In this document: one piece after another, positions 5,582 through 10,995 of the stretch
How the letters are laid out: every line of letters begins with the position of its first letter
How positions within the stretch are numbered: position 1 is the first letter of the stretch
Assembly: GCA_002449335.1 (NCBI GenBank)
Contig: DKDL01000020.1
Location: 1-10,995 of the forward strand
DNA length: 10,995 nucleotides
DNA from: Succinatimonas sp. UBA6849
GTDB taxonomy: Bacteria > Pseudomonadota > Gammaproteobacteria > Enterobacterales > Succinivibrionaceae
Direction of reading: 5' to 3'
Translations under genes and position numbers: made by a program
Notes under the pieces: model-generated
Seen by the model: only the letters and a program-made list of their open reading frames with translations
Told to the model about the DNA's origin: nothing
The model's database searches: none

Positions 5582-7561
5582 TTATACAGTTTTAAACTCG
5601 CCTAAAGTTTCCTGCTGCTCTTGAGATAATGACTCAAGATGTAAGCTGCTTGCACGAACCTGTTCAATTGATTTTACGCTTTCATCAAGATCTGATGTTA
5701 CTGTATGTACTGTTGATGAAATATCTGAGAAGGCTGCATTCTGCTCATTTACCATGTTATTTACTGTCTCAGATTCTGTAGCCAAACTCGTGATCTCATC
5801 ATTTACCTGCATGATTGAATTATGTGTCATATCAAGATTCTCTGTGTTGCTCTTCATCTGAGCTACACAATCCTGCATACAGGTTACAGCTTCATTTGAA
5901 GCATTGTTTAAGTTATCAATTAAAGTCTGGATCTTTGAAGTTGAACGTGAGGTCTTTAAAGCTAATTCACGAACTTCATCAGACACTACAGCAAATCCTT
6001 TACCTGCATCTCCAGCACGGGCAGCCTCAATTGCAGCATTTAAAGCTAATAAGTTAGTCTGTTGAGCAATATCACCAATTACCTCTAAAATCTGTCGGAT
6101 GTCGTTGGTTCTATTCTCAACCTTAGTAATAGTCTCACTTGCTCTATCAATGATCTGATTTAAAGTCTTATTACCGTCGACGTTAGCATCAATAGCATTT
6201 AAAGAATCAGCTACAGCATTTTGAATACTCTGTGTATGTGAACGAGTATTATCAATAGCAGTTGCAGTATTCTTATTGATATCTCCTAATTGGGTTAAAG
6301 AATCTAAAATTCTGTGCATAGCCTGATTCTGCTGTTCTGAAGAATCTACTACTTTATCAACTGATACCTGATTTAAAACACTCTGAGCTTTAATGTCCTG
6401 ATTATTGTTCTGGATCTTAGAAATAAGATTGGAGTTAGACTCAATGACTTTGTTTAATTTGTATGCTAAAACATTAAACTCAAAGCCCCAGTTCTTTGAC
6501 TCAACTTTATTTCTATAGTCGCCTTTGGCTAGCTTATTCATGGCATCCATTAAGGTACGTATTGGCTTACTGATCTTTCTGGTTAAGATACTTGCAACCA
6601 CAAAGATAACGCATAAAGACATCAGCATAGAAACTAACAAGACCACGATGATGGTATTTAAGATTGAATGTACACCTGAAGCTACATTCTCACTGGTCTT
6701 TGATGCTAATTCATTTACTTTAGAGATTTGAACATCCAAGGTTTCTCTTTGCTTTGCAAGATCCTGACGTAAAGAAACAAGAGCTTTTTCTAAAGTTAAA
6801 TACTTAACTTTTTTAGCAGCAATTGAGTCATCAGATAACAGTAATTCTTTTAAAGTCTCACTTGTTGAAATGAAATCCTTTTCTGACTTTAGTACAGGTA
6901 CATCTTCTAATAAATATTCTTCATCTGAAACTACTCCAGAATATACATTAGTGATCTTATCTTTAAATTCAGTTGCCTTATCAAGAGATCTTGTAAATAC
7001 AGCTTTACCAGCATTTAAGATAGCTGCATTTCTCTTTTCTAAGTACTCATCAATACTATCGCGGATATATTCATCGGCTACTCTTGCCATTACCTTTTTG
7101 ATTACGATATCAGCAGAGATTTGGCTAATACCTAATTCCTGGTAGTTCTTTAAGATCTCAGCATCTAAAAACAGTAATTCTTTTTTTGCAGCTTTTTCTT
7201 TTGTAACAATATCCTGAACATCAGCTAAAGTTGCATCAGAATATTTTTTGTCGATTACTCCACTCTTGCAGGCATTATCAAAAGCATCTGCCATCTTTTT
7301 AAATTCAACAGGTAAAGCCAGCTCTCTTTCGTTGAATGTCTTTTCATTTTCACTAGACAATAGAGCTGCTACTGAGTTGTTGTATGACTGCATGTTAATC
7401 TTCAGGGAATTGGCAACATCTGTTAGATTCTGAGATCTTGCAATCAGTGAAGTTAATGTTTCTTTTGCAGTAGTTGATTGATAAATAGAAATGACATTAG
7501 TTGCCGCGTAGATTACTAATACCACAGCAAATGCCATAAGGATCTGTACTACTACTTTCAT
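5582..7561 (-). CDS. Methyl-accepting chemotaxis protein
   Basis: This inner-membrane chemoreceptor of 659 residues would signal to CheA/CheW to steer swimming. Transmembrane helix 1 spans about residues 4-25, a long helical periplasmic sensor about 26-299, and transmembrane helix 2 about 300-325. HAMP follows at about 326-378 (starts ISKPIRTLMDAM), then a coiled-coil signalling domain with the conserved hairpin tip IGDIAQQTNLLALNAAIEAA (495-514). The roughly 275-residue sensor is about the size of a helical bimodular (HBM) domain, but I cannot confirm that family. The C-terminus (GEFKTV) lacks an NWETF-like CheR-binding tail. No strong ribosome site is seen; GGGA lies about 9 nt before ATG. 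Its promoter has the same operator and CRP-like arrangement as the porin gene, suggesting that receptor and uptake genes are induced together and that it senses the same sugar, perhaps through the binding protein. Confidence 0.93.
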   Translation of the reverse strand: MKVVVQILMAFAVVLVIYAATNVISIYQSTTAKETLTSLIARSQNLTDVANSLKINMQSYNNSVAALLSSENEKTFNERELALPVEFKKMADAFDNACKSGVIDKKYSDATLADVQDIVTKEKAAKKELLFLDAEILKNYQELGISQISADIVIKKVMARVADEYIRDSIDEYLEKRNAAILNAGKAVFTRSLDKATEFKDKITNVYSGVVSDEEYLLEDVPVLKSEKDFISTSETLKELLLSDDSIAAKKVKYLTLEKALVSLRQDLAKQRETLDVQISKVNELASKTSENVASGVHSILNTIIVVLLVSMLMSLCVIFVVASILTRKISKPIRTLMDAMNKLAKGDYRNKVESKNWGFEFNVLAYKLNKVIESNSNLISKIQNNNQDIKAQSVLNQVSVDKVVDSSEQQNQAMHRILDSLTQLGDINKNTATAIDNTRSHTQSIQNAVADSLNAIDANVDGNKTLNQIIDRASETITKVENRTNDIRQILEVIGDIAQQTNLLALNAAIEAARAGDAGKGFAVVSDEVRELALKTSRSTSKIQTLIDNLNNASNEAVTCMQDCVAQMKSNTENLDMTHNSIMQVNDEITSLATESETVNNMVNEQNAAFSDISSTVHTVTSDLDESVKSIEQVRASSLHLESLSQEQQETLGEFKTV

Positions 7562-7661
7562 ATGTGAATCCCACGTAACTTGAAAATCGATACCGTAATA
7601 AAGTGATTTATTTAATTGTTTATACTTGTTTTGGTCATTCCAATAATCACTTAATACATTA

Positions 7662-7722
7662 AGTTTAGCATAAAATCGTAACGTTTCGAATTATTAAGTA
7701 AATTTGTGTGATAACTATCAAT
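7662..7722 (-). promoter_or_regulatory. Chemoreceptor promoter: CRP-like site, operator, extended -10
   Basis: The CRP-like site TGTGATAACTATCAAT (7707-7722, left half perfect) is followed on the minus strand by the operator at 7676-7689, TCGAAACGTTACGA. Then comes an extended -10, TGC-TAAACT (7670-7662). The CRP centre is 47.5 bp from the -10, the same as in the porin promoter, which suits class I activation near -60. The operator covers the -35 zone, so a bound repressor would exclude polymerase. It is identical, on the opposite strand, to the site at 9968-9981. The rest of 7723-7896 shows no gene. Confidence 0.55.
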
Positions 7723-7899
7723 AAGCTAGATAAAATAAAGGATTTTTTGAACACAAGTTCACGATTTATGAAGATAAAATTTTAGTTTTTTGAAGAACTG
7801 TTTTGGGAAAAGTTTTTAGAAGATTTGATTGTATATTTTATTAAAATCTAAACTATAAATCTGAATATTTGACAAGTAAAATCAAGATCTCCTAAGACG

Positions 7900-7929
7900 T
7901 AAAAAGGATCTCCTAAGAGGAGATCCTTT
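7900..7929 (-). terminator. Terminator of the porin gene
   Basis: A perfect 12-bp stem (AAAGGATCTCCT at 7903-7914 with AGGAGATCCTTT at 7918-7929) with a 3-nt loop is followed on the minus strand by TTTTTACG, about 30 bp after the porin stop. GATCTCCTAAGA is also present at 7886-7897, so an alternative pairing exists. Confidence 0.85.
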
Positions 7930-7960
7930 CATTAACATAAGGTTTTATGCAAAACTTCGA

Positions 7961-9340
7961 TTAGAAGTAAGCTTCACCCTGAACACCGAATAACCAAGCT
8001 GAGGTGTTAGGATTCTTGCTGTCTGTTGAAGCAGTGTAGTTCTCGTCACCCTTTACTAAGCCAGCTAAAGCTGATGACTTATCCCACTTGCCGTAGGTTA
8101 CGAAAGCCATGATCTGTGGAGCGCCCCAGAAGCCCTGACCTAAAGAAATAGTAGGAGCAACGGTTACCTTGAAGAAGTCGTGGTTACCCTTCTTAACATC
8201 TGACCAGCCTTTACCTGAGTAGTTAGCATGCTCGTAAGCTAACTGAGTGTGTAATGAGAAGTGAGATGTGAACTGATATACTGGTGATACCATGAAGGTT
8301 AAGAAATCACGATCTTTCTGATATAAACCATCAGTTAATGAGAAGTCATAATTTGTGAAAGCGTGGTTATGCTCATAGAAAGCAAATGCTAACATCTGGA
8401 AGTCTTTAGTGAAGTTAATACCACCATCAACTGCTAAACGGAACATCTCTGATTCTTTTGCTAAATCGCCATACCATGCGGTTGAAGCCTTTGAGTTAGC
8501 ACCGGTTCCTTTGCCGTACTGAACGATGATCTTTGACCAACCATCTAAGCCCCATAAGAAGCCTGGAGTATTGTAAATTATAGAAGCAGTGTAACCATTA
8601 GTTGCTTTCTTATCATAAGCATGACCATCGATTACTTCGATTCTGTCAGTGTTACGTGAAGGTGCTGATACATATCTGAAGTTTACATCTAAACCAATAC
8701 CGCCAATATTCTTTAACCAGGTTGAGAAGATATTAGCACCTGAACCACCAGTCTTTTGAGCATAGTGAGGATTTGAACTTCTAGCAGGACCATTGTCGTT
8801 ATCAAAAGTCATAACGTTCAAATCCCACTTACCGAAGCCTAAATCCATGTTCTGGAAACCGCCGCCAACACCGTTGTCTTCCATGTAACCAGTATCATAG
8901 TTTGAGGTGAAGAAAGCGTCGATATCTTTAGTCTTACCAGCCCAGAACTCAGTTGATGGGTTGAACTCAAAACCACCGATGAATAACATACCCTTTACAT
9001 AACCGCCACCAGCGTTCTTGTTAGCGTCCCAGTTATCGCCATCGTAGTTCTCATGCTGGAAGTTTAACTCTGCACGAGCATAAACACCATCATCAGCAGT
9101 CCAAGTTGCAACTGGAGAAATAGCTAACTTAGAAACAGCCTCGTTACCTAAAGCGTAGAAATGGCCAGTCTCGTTAATACCTAAACCACCGTGTGAACCT
9201 TTACGGAAACCGTCGTTCATAACCCAGTTAGTACCAGACTTAACCATACCGTGCAAAGCTACGTCAGTTGAAGCTGCCATAGCCTGTGAAGATGCAAAAC
9301 CTGCAACTAAAACTGCAGCTGCTAGTGTATTTAACTTCAT
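7961..9340 (-). CDS. LamB/maltoporin-family carbohydrate porin
   Basis: This outer-membrane channel (459 residues; LamB-family members are usually about 400-460) would let oligosaccharides into the periplasm. Residues 1-22 are a Sec signal peptide ending SQAMA. LamB-like landmarks are HGMVKSG right after the signal, GHFYALGNE, EFWAGKTKDIDAFF, NMDLGFGKWDL, WSKIIVQYGKG, the late APQIMAFVTYGKWD block and the final WLFGVQGEAYF. The last residue is phenylalanine, as in outer-membrane barrel proteins. AGAGGAT lies a few bases before ATG. Arg/Gly codons are of the highly expressed type, as in binding protein 1. The gene is monocistronic with its own terminator and a CRP/operator promoter. Specificity for maltodextrins is not implied: no maltose genes are in the window, and the neighbours suggest another oligosaccharide. 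Confidence 0.92.
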   Translation of the reverse strand: MKLNTLAAAVLVAGFASSQAMAASTDVALHGMVKSGTNWVMNDGFRKGSHGGLGINETGHFYALGNEAVSKLAISPVATWTADDGVYARAELNFQHENYDGDNWDANKNAGGGYVKGMLFIGGFEFNPSTEFWAGKTKDIDAFFTSNYDTGYMEDNGVGGGFQNMDLGFGKWDLNVMTFDNDNGPARSSNPHYAQKTGGSGANIFSTWLKNIGGIGLDVNFRYVSAPSRNTDRIEVIDGHAYDKKATNGYTASIIYNTPGFLWGLDGWSKIIVQYGKGTGANSKASTAWYGDLAKESEMFRLAVDGGINFTKDFQMLAFAFYEHNHAFTNYDFSLTDGLYQKDRDFLTFMVSPVYQFTSHFSLHTQLAYEHANYSGKGWSDVKKGNHDFFKVTVAPTISLGQGFWGAPQIMAFVTYGKWDKSSALAGLVKGDENYTASTDSKNPNTSAWLFGVQGEAYF

Positions 9341-9405
9341 ATAAATCCTCTTAAACTAATCACCTAATTAAAGGTAAAAAAATCTTTTTTGATAATTTGT
9401 AATAG

Positions 9406-9420
9406 CCTCTAATCTCGAGG
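9406..9420 (-). other. Hairpin at the predicted 5' end of porin mRNA
   Basis: On the minus strand CCTC-GAGATTA-GAGG sits at or one base from the predicted transcription start (about 9421). A 5'-terminal hairpin often stabilises mRNA; the leader is about 80 nt. Start position is inferred from the -10 element. Confidence 0.4.
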
Positions 9421-9427
9421 TATCTTA

Positions 9428-9488
9428 AATATAGCAGTAATTTTTCCGAAACGTTGCGATAATATTTAATATTTTGATCAGAATCTCA
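9428..9488 (-). promoter_or_regulatory. Porin promoter: CRP-like site, operator, extended -10
   Basis: The extended -10 is TGC-TATATT (minus strand, 9436-9428), giving a start near 9421. The operator CGAAACGTTGCG (plus strand, 9447-9458) covers the -35 zone. The CRP-like site TTTGATCAGAATCTCA (9473-9488) has 4 of 5 bases in each half and is centred 28 bp from the operator and near -60. There is no -35 consensus, which fits CRP dependence. Confidence 0.6.
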
Positions 9489-9505
9489 AATTTAATAAAC
9501 AAAAT

Positions 9506-9517
9506 TTTAACGTTGTC
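9506..9517. promoter_or_regulatory. Upstream operator-like site of the porin gene
   Basis: TTTAACGTTGTC contains TTAACGTT and lies 59 bp upstream of the main operator centre, beyond the CRP-like site. It may be an auxiliary site; the right half is poor. Confidence 0.35.
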
Positions 9518-9541
9518 ATACTTTTAAAATTGCCTGTATAA

Positions 9542-9556
9542 GCTATTTATCAGCAT
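9542..9556. repeat. Duplicated promoter-distal box, copy 1
   Basis: GCTATTTATCAGCAT here and GCTATTTATCAACAT at 10064-10078 differ at one base, and each lies the same distance (about 90 bp) from its AACGTT operator. This shows that the whole porin upstream region, not just the operator, was duplicated. Confidence 0.65.
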
Positions 9557-9650
9557 ATACCGCTTTCTAGAGCCGTTTTAATGGTAACGATACATGCACT
9601 AGATGATTTTCAGAATCTAAATTGAAAACGATAAAAAGTAGGGCTTATAT

Positions 9651-9677
9651 AAAAGAAAACCCAGATGTTAATCTGGG
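9651..9677 (-). terminator. Minus-strand terminator without a gene
   Basis: CCCAGAT (9660-9666) and ATCTGGG (9671-9677) form a perfect 7-bp stem with a 4-nt loop; on the minus strand it is followed by TTTTCTTTT, the same T tract as after binding protein 1. No gene lies upstream on this strand until the insertion-sequence relic, so it appears to end the transcript from the orphan promoter at 9951-10010. Confidence 0.8.
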
Positions 9678-9697
9678 CATAATTATGGGATGTAAAA
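9678..9697 (-). repeat. 20-nt repeat R, copy 2 (identical to 4050-4069)
   Basis: On the plus strand this is CATAATTATGGGATGTAAAA, directly abutting the terminator stem. A partial second copy, ATTATGGGATC, follows at 9703-9713. If transcription runs on the minus strand, as the terminator implies, the RNA has the complementary sense and two tandem ATCCCATAAT motifs. Confidence 0.85.
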
Positions 9698-9820
9698 ATT
9701 ATTATTATGGGATCTTTTAATCTTCAGGAACAATACCAAACTGCATCCTTATATTTTGTTAATTGCTCCTGTTTAAACTACATTCGAAAACTTTCCAAGA
9801 AAAAAAACAGTTTGATGCGT

Positions 9821-9833
9821 GGTAACAGTTACC
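9821..9833. repeat. 13-bp perfect inverted repeat
   Basis: GGTAAC-A-GTTACC lies inside the predicted orphan transcript. It may be a small hairpin or a protein site; GGTAAC also appears at 3770-3775 and 9583-9588. No function can be assigned. Confidence 0.4.
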
Positions 9834-9950
9834 TTTAATCAAAATTTTCATTCACATCAAATGTAACATCGAAACCAACATAAGCTAATCGTTCAAAATG
9901 TCACACCAAACTGTGTAGAAGTTATAAACCAACTATGTCTTGGTGATTTA

Positions 9951-10010
9951 AATATAGCACATTTTTATCGAAACGTTACGAATATTTATTTAATTTCGAT
10001 AGCGATCACA
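9951..10010 (-). promoter_or_regulatory. Orphan copy of the porin promoter
   Basis: All parts of the porin promoter recur in order on the minus strand: CRP-like TTCGATAGCGATCACA (9995-10010, right half perfect), operator TCGAAACGTTACGA (9968-9981), and extended -10 TGC-TATATT (9959-9951). CRP and operator centres are 28 bp apart, exactly as at the porin gene, and the -10 spacing differs by only 1 bp. TTAAATATAGCA is shared verbatim around the -10. The predicted start is about 9944. No gene follows. Confidence 0.6.
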
Positions 10011-10063
10011 AAAATAAATTAGTCTATATTAAATTACTTAGTACTTATAAATACGATATTTAC

Positions 10064-10078
10064 GCTATTTATCAACAT
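10064..10078. repeat. Duplicated promoter-distal box, copy 2
   Basis: GCTATTTATCAACAT is the partner of 9542-9556, at the same offset from its operator. It marks the far edge of the recognisable promoter duplication. Confidence 0.6.
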
Positions 10079-10133
10079 GCTAGATGTGAATTTTAAGTAT
10101 TTTAACATTTTAAAAATTTTCAATTATTTTTGT

Positions 10134-10143
10134 GTAACGTTAC
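10134..10143. promoter_or_regulatory. Perfect palindromic operator GTAACGTTAC
   Basis: This is the most symmetric AACGTT site in the window, 164 bp from the orphan operator and upstream of it on the minus strand. No CRP-like site or clear -10 was found at the usual distance, so it is probably an auxiliary or relic operator. Confidence 0.45.
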
Positions 10144-10265
10144 GGATATTTCTAAAATTATGTATTTTTGAGCTGCAATTTATCTTTTATAAAACCTTAT
10201 CAATAGATCAAAAGCAAATTTGTCAAAGCACATTTTCAGCTATGAATTCAGATCAATATGATTTA

Positions 10266-10300
10266 GATCCTGTTCTGTGAGAGGATCCGTTCTGTCAGAG
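10266..10300. repeat. Imperfect tandem repeat, 18 + 17 bp
   Basis: GATCCTGTTCTGTGAGAG (10266-10283) and GATCCGTTCTGTCAGAG (10284-10300) abut and differ by one missing base and one substitution. TTCTGT pairs with ACAGAA just after. The position beside a decayed transposase suggests an insertion-sequence end, which is unproven. The rest of 10144-10353 shows nothing recognisable. Confidence 0.65.
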
Positions 10301-10353
10301 TTAACAGAAGGACAATCATCTACTTGATGCTAAGTATACAGTTCCTTTTTACT

Positions 10354-10453
10354 TCAAATTGTCCACAGCTGAGATCCACAATAGCAATGTAACCGCCTGG
10401 TGTTTTTCATCTATAAACTGTAATATCTTCGCCTTATCTTCAGCTGAGGTTAT
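10354..10453 (-). pseudogene. Truncated start of a transposase orfB
   Basis: Overlapping the end of orfA in the +1 frame, the minus strand reads ITSAEDKAKILQFIDE, which resembles the N-terminus of the catalytic OrfB of IS3-like elements. The reading then runs KHQAVTLLLWISAVDN to a TGA at 10356-10354. The DDE catalytic domain is absent and no ATG is present, so the gene is a fragment. Family assignment rests on recollection of the orfA/orfB arrangement. Confidence 0.5.
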
Positions 10454-10961
10454 TTTCCTCGTTGTTTTTGCCGAAGAAGGCTTGAGCTTTTTTTAGGAAT
10501 GCCTCCTTTACTGCATATTCAGCCAAGGCATCCTTCATCCTATCAAGTTCTTTGTCCTTGCTCTTTAATTCTGCACTCTGTTTGATGTCTTTGGCTTTAA
10601 GTTGCTTGACCTCAGATCTTAGTCTCATTAACTCATTTTCAAGAGATTCTTTCTTGCTGTTATTGGCGTTCATACAGTTTACTTTCCATGCATTCAATTC
10701 ACTGGCGTAAATACCATTGCTTCTGCAGTAGGCACCTACTTCAACATCTGTCATTTAAGCGGTTTCTAACACCATTTTGAACTTGCCTATACTGTCTTTT
10801 GGCTTTTCTGTGCTATCTGACGCATCTGTTGAATCATTAACCTCATTGGTGCTTGGAAAGTATTTCTGCAACCAGTTAAAAAGAGTTGATCTGTTATATG
10901 CAGGATGCAGACGCACAATGCTGCATTTTGCCCCCCCTCTCTTGGCAAACTCATTTACCAT
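10440..10961 (-). pseudogene. IS3-like transposase orfA, interrupted by an in-frame stop
   Basis: Two readings on the minus strand (10961-10755 and 10754-10440) are in the same frame and separated only by TAA at 10757-10755, directly followed by ATG. Together they would make about 172 residues. The order is an N-terminal helix-turn-helix (NRSTLFNWLQKYF), a variable linker, FKMVLETA-stop-MTDVEVGAYCRSNGIYASELNAWK (second DNA-binding part), and a charged coiled coil from about 10675 to 10470 ending KAQAFFG. The pattern is that of OrfA proteins that bind IS ends and partner with OrfB. An in-frame TAA at 10973-10971 limits the N-terminus. A run of seven G (10937-10931) near the start is a likely slippage point. 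The element is probably dead, since orfB is also broken. Confidence 0.65.
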
Positions 10962-10995
10962 CTGAAATTTTTATTCTTGGCTGTATTTTGTCCTA

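Larger units (their letters stand above)
9651..9944 (-). ncRNA. Predicted orphan transcript, about 290 nt (decoy RNA or gene scar)
   Basis: This is the interval between the orphan porin-type promoter and the lone terminator. It holds no substantial ORF. Just before the terminator the minus-strand RNA carries AGATCCCATAAT and then TTTTACATCCCATAATTATG, the second being fully complementary over 20 nt to the candidate small RNA (4050-4069). Two readings are possible. It may be a regulated decoy for the small RNA. Or it may be the scar of a deleted gene, since short open stretches look protein-like: FERLAYVGFDVTFDVNENFD before a stop at 9837-9835 (GFDVTF resembles GLDVNF of the porin), and 17 codons ending at 9724. 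Neither reading is proven. Confidence 0.35.

Noticed and set aside
5044..7433. Plus-strand ORFs at 5044, 5815, 6525, 6870 and 7248
   Set aside because: All lie antisense inside manA or the chemoreceptor, with no domain features; they are shadows of those genes.
10077..10280. 67-codon plus-strand ORF after the orphan promoter
   Set aside because: It has no ribosome site, a low-complexity Phe/Leu/Ile-rich translation typical of AT-rich DNA, and it runs across the operator at 10134-10143.
10777..10965. 62-codon plus-strand ORF
   Set aside because: It is antisense to the transposase relic and shows no ribosome site or motif.

Overview
The window looks like an accessory sugar-uptake region of a low-GC, Gram-negative gammaproteobacterium. 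Sec signal peptides, an outer-membrane carbohydrate porin and CRP-like sites point that way. The overall style (AT-rich intergenic DNA, TTA/GGT/CGT/AAG-rich highly expressed genes, anaerobe-type sugar metabolism) would suit the Succinivibrionaceae, but that placement is an impression and not a search result.

Layout. Positions 1-478 hold the control region of a periplasmic sugar-binding protein (479-1744, +), which ends at a strong terminator. A close paralogue of the same length (2183-3448, +) follows, with its own promoter and a very different codon style. No permease or ATPase is present. From 3449 to 4306 there is no gene, but the stretch holds short repeats and a candidate small RNA (about 4017-4135, +) with a CRP-like site and a terminator. 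Three minus-strand genes follow, each with its own terminator: manA (mannose-6-phosphate isomerase, 4307-5488), a chemoreceptor (5582-7561) and a LamB-type porin (7961-9340). From 9341 to 10353 there is regulatory DNA only. It includes a diverged second copy of the porin promoter at 9951-10078 that drives no gene and is followed about 290 nt later by a proper terminator. The right end (10354-10961, -) is a decayed insertion sequence: an orfA broken by an in-frame stop and the truncated start of orfB.

How it fits together. The binding protein, chemoreceptor, porin and orphan promoter all carry a LacI-family type operator (best form TCGAAACGTTACGA) beside a CRP-like site, which implies one regulon combining sugar sensing, outer-membrane entry, periplasmic capture and chemotaxis under catabolite control. 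ManA would feed the resulting mannose 6-phosphate into glycolysis as fructose 6-phosphate, so a mannose-containing oligosaccharide is a reasonable but unproven substrate. The most unusual signal is a 20-nt identical repeat (4050-4069 and 9678-9697). In the candidate small RNA it is complementary to the start region of the second binding-protein mRNA and to the antisense strand transcript expected from the orphan porin promoter. This suggests a small RNA, a target and a decoy RNA controlling which binding protein is made. That circuit is a hypothesis from sequence alone.
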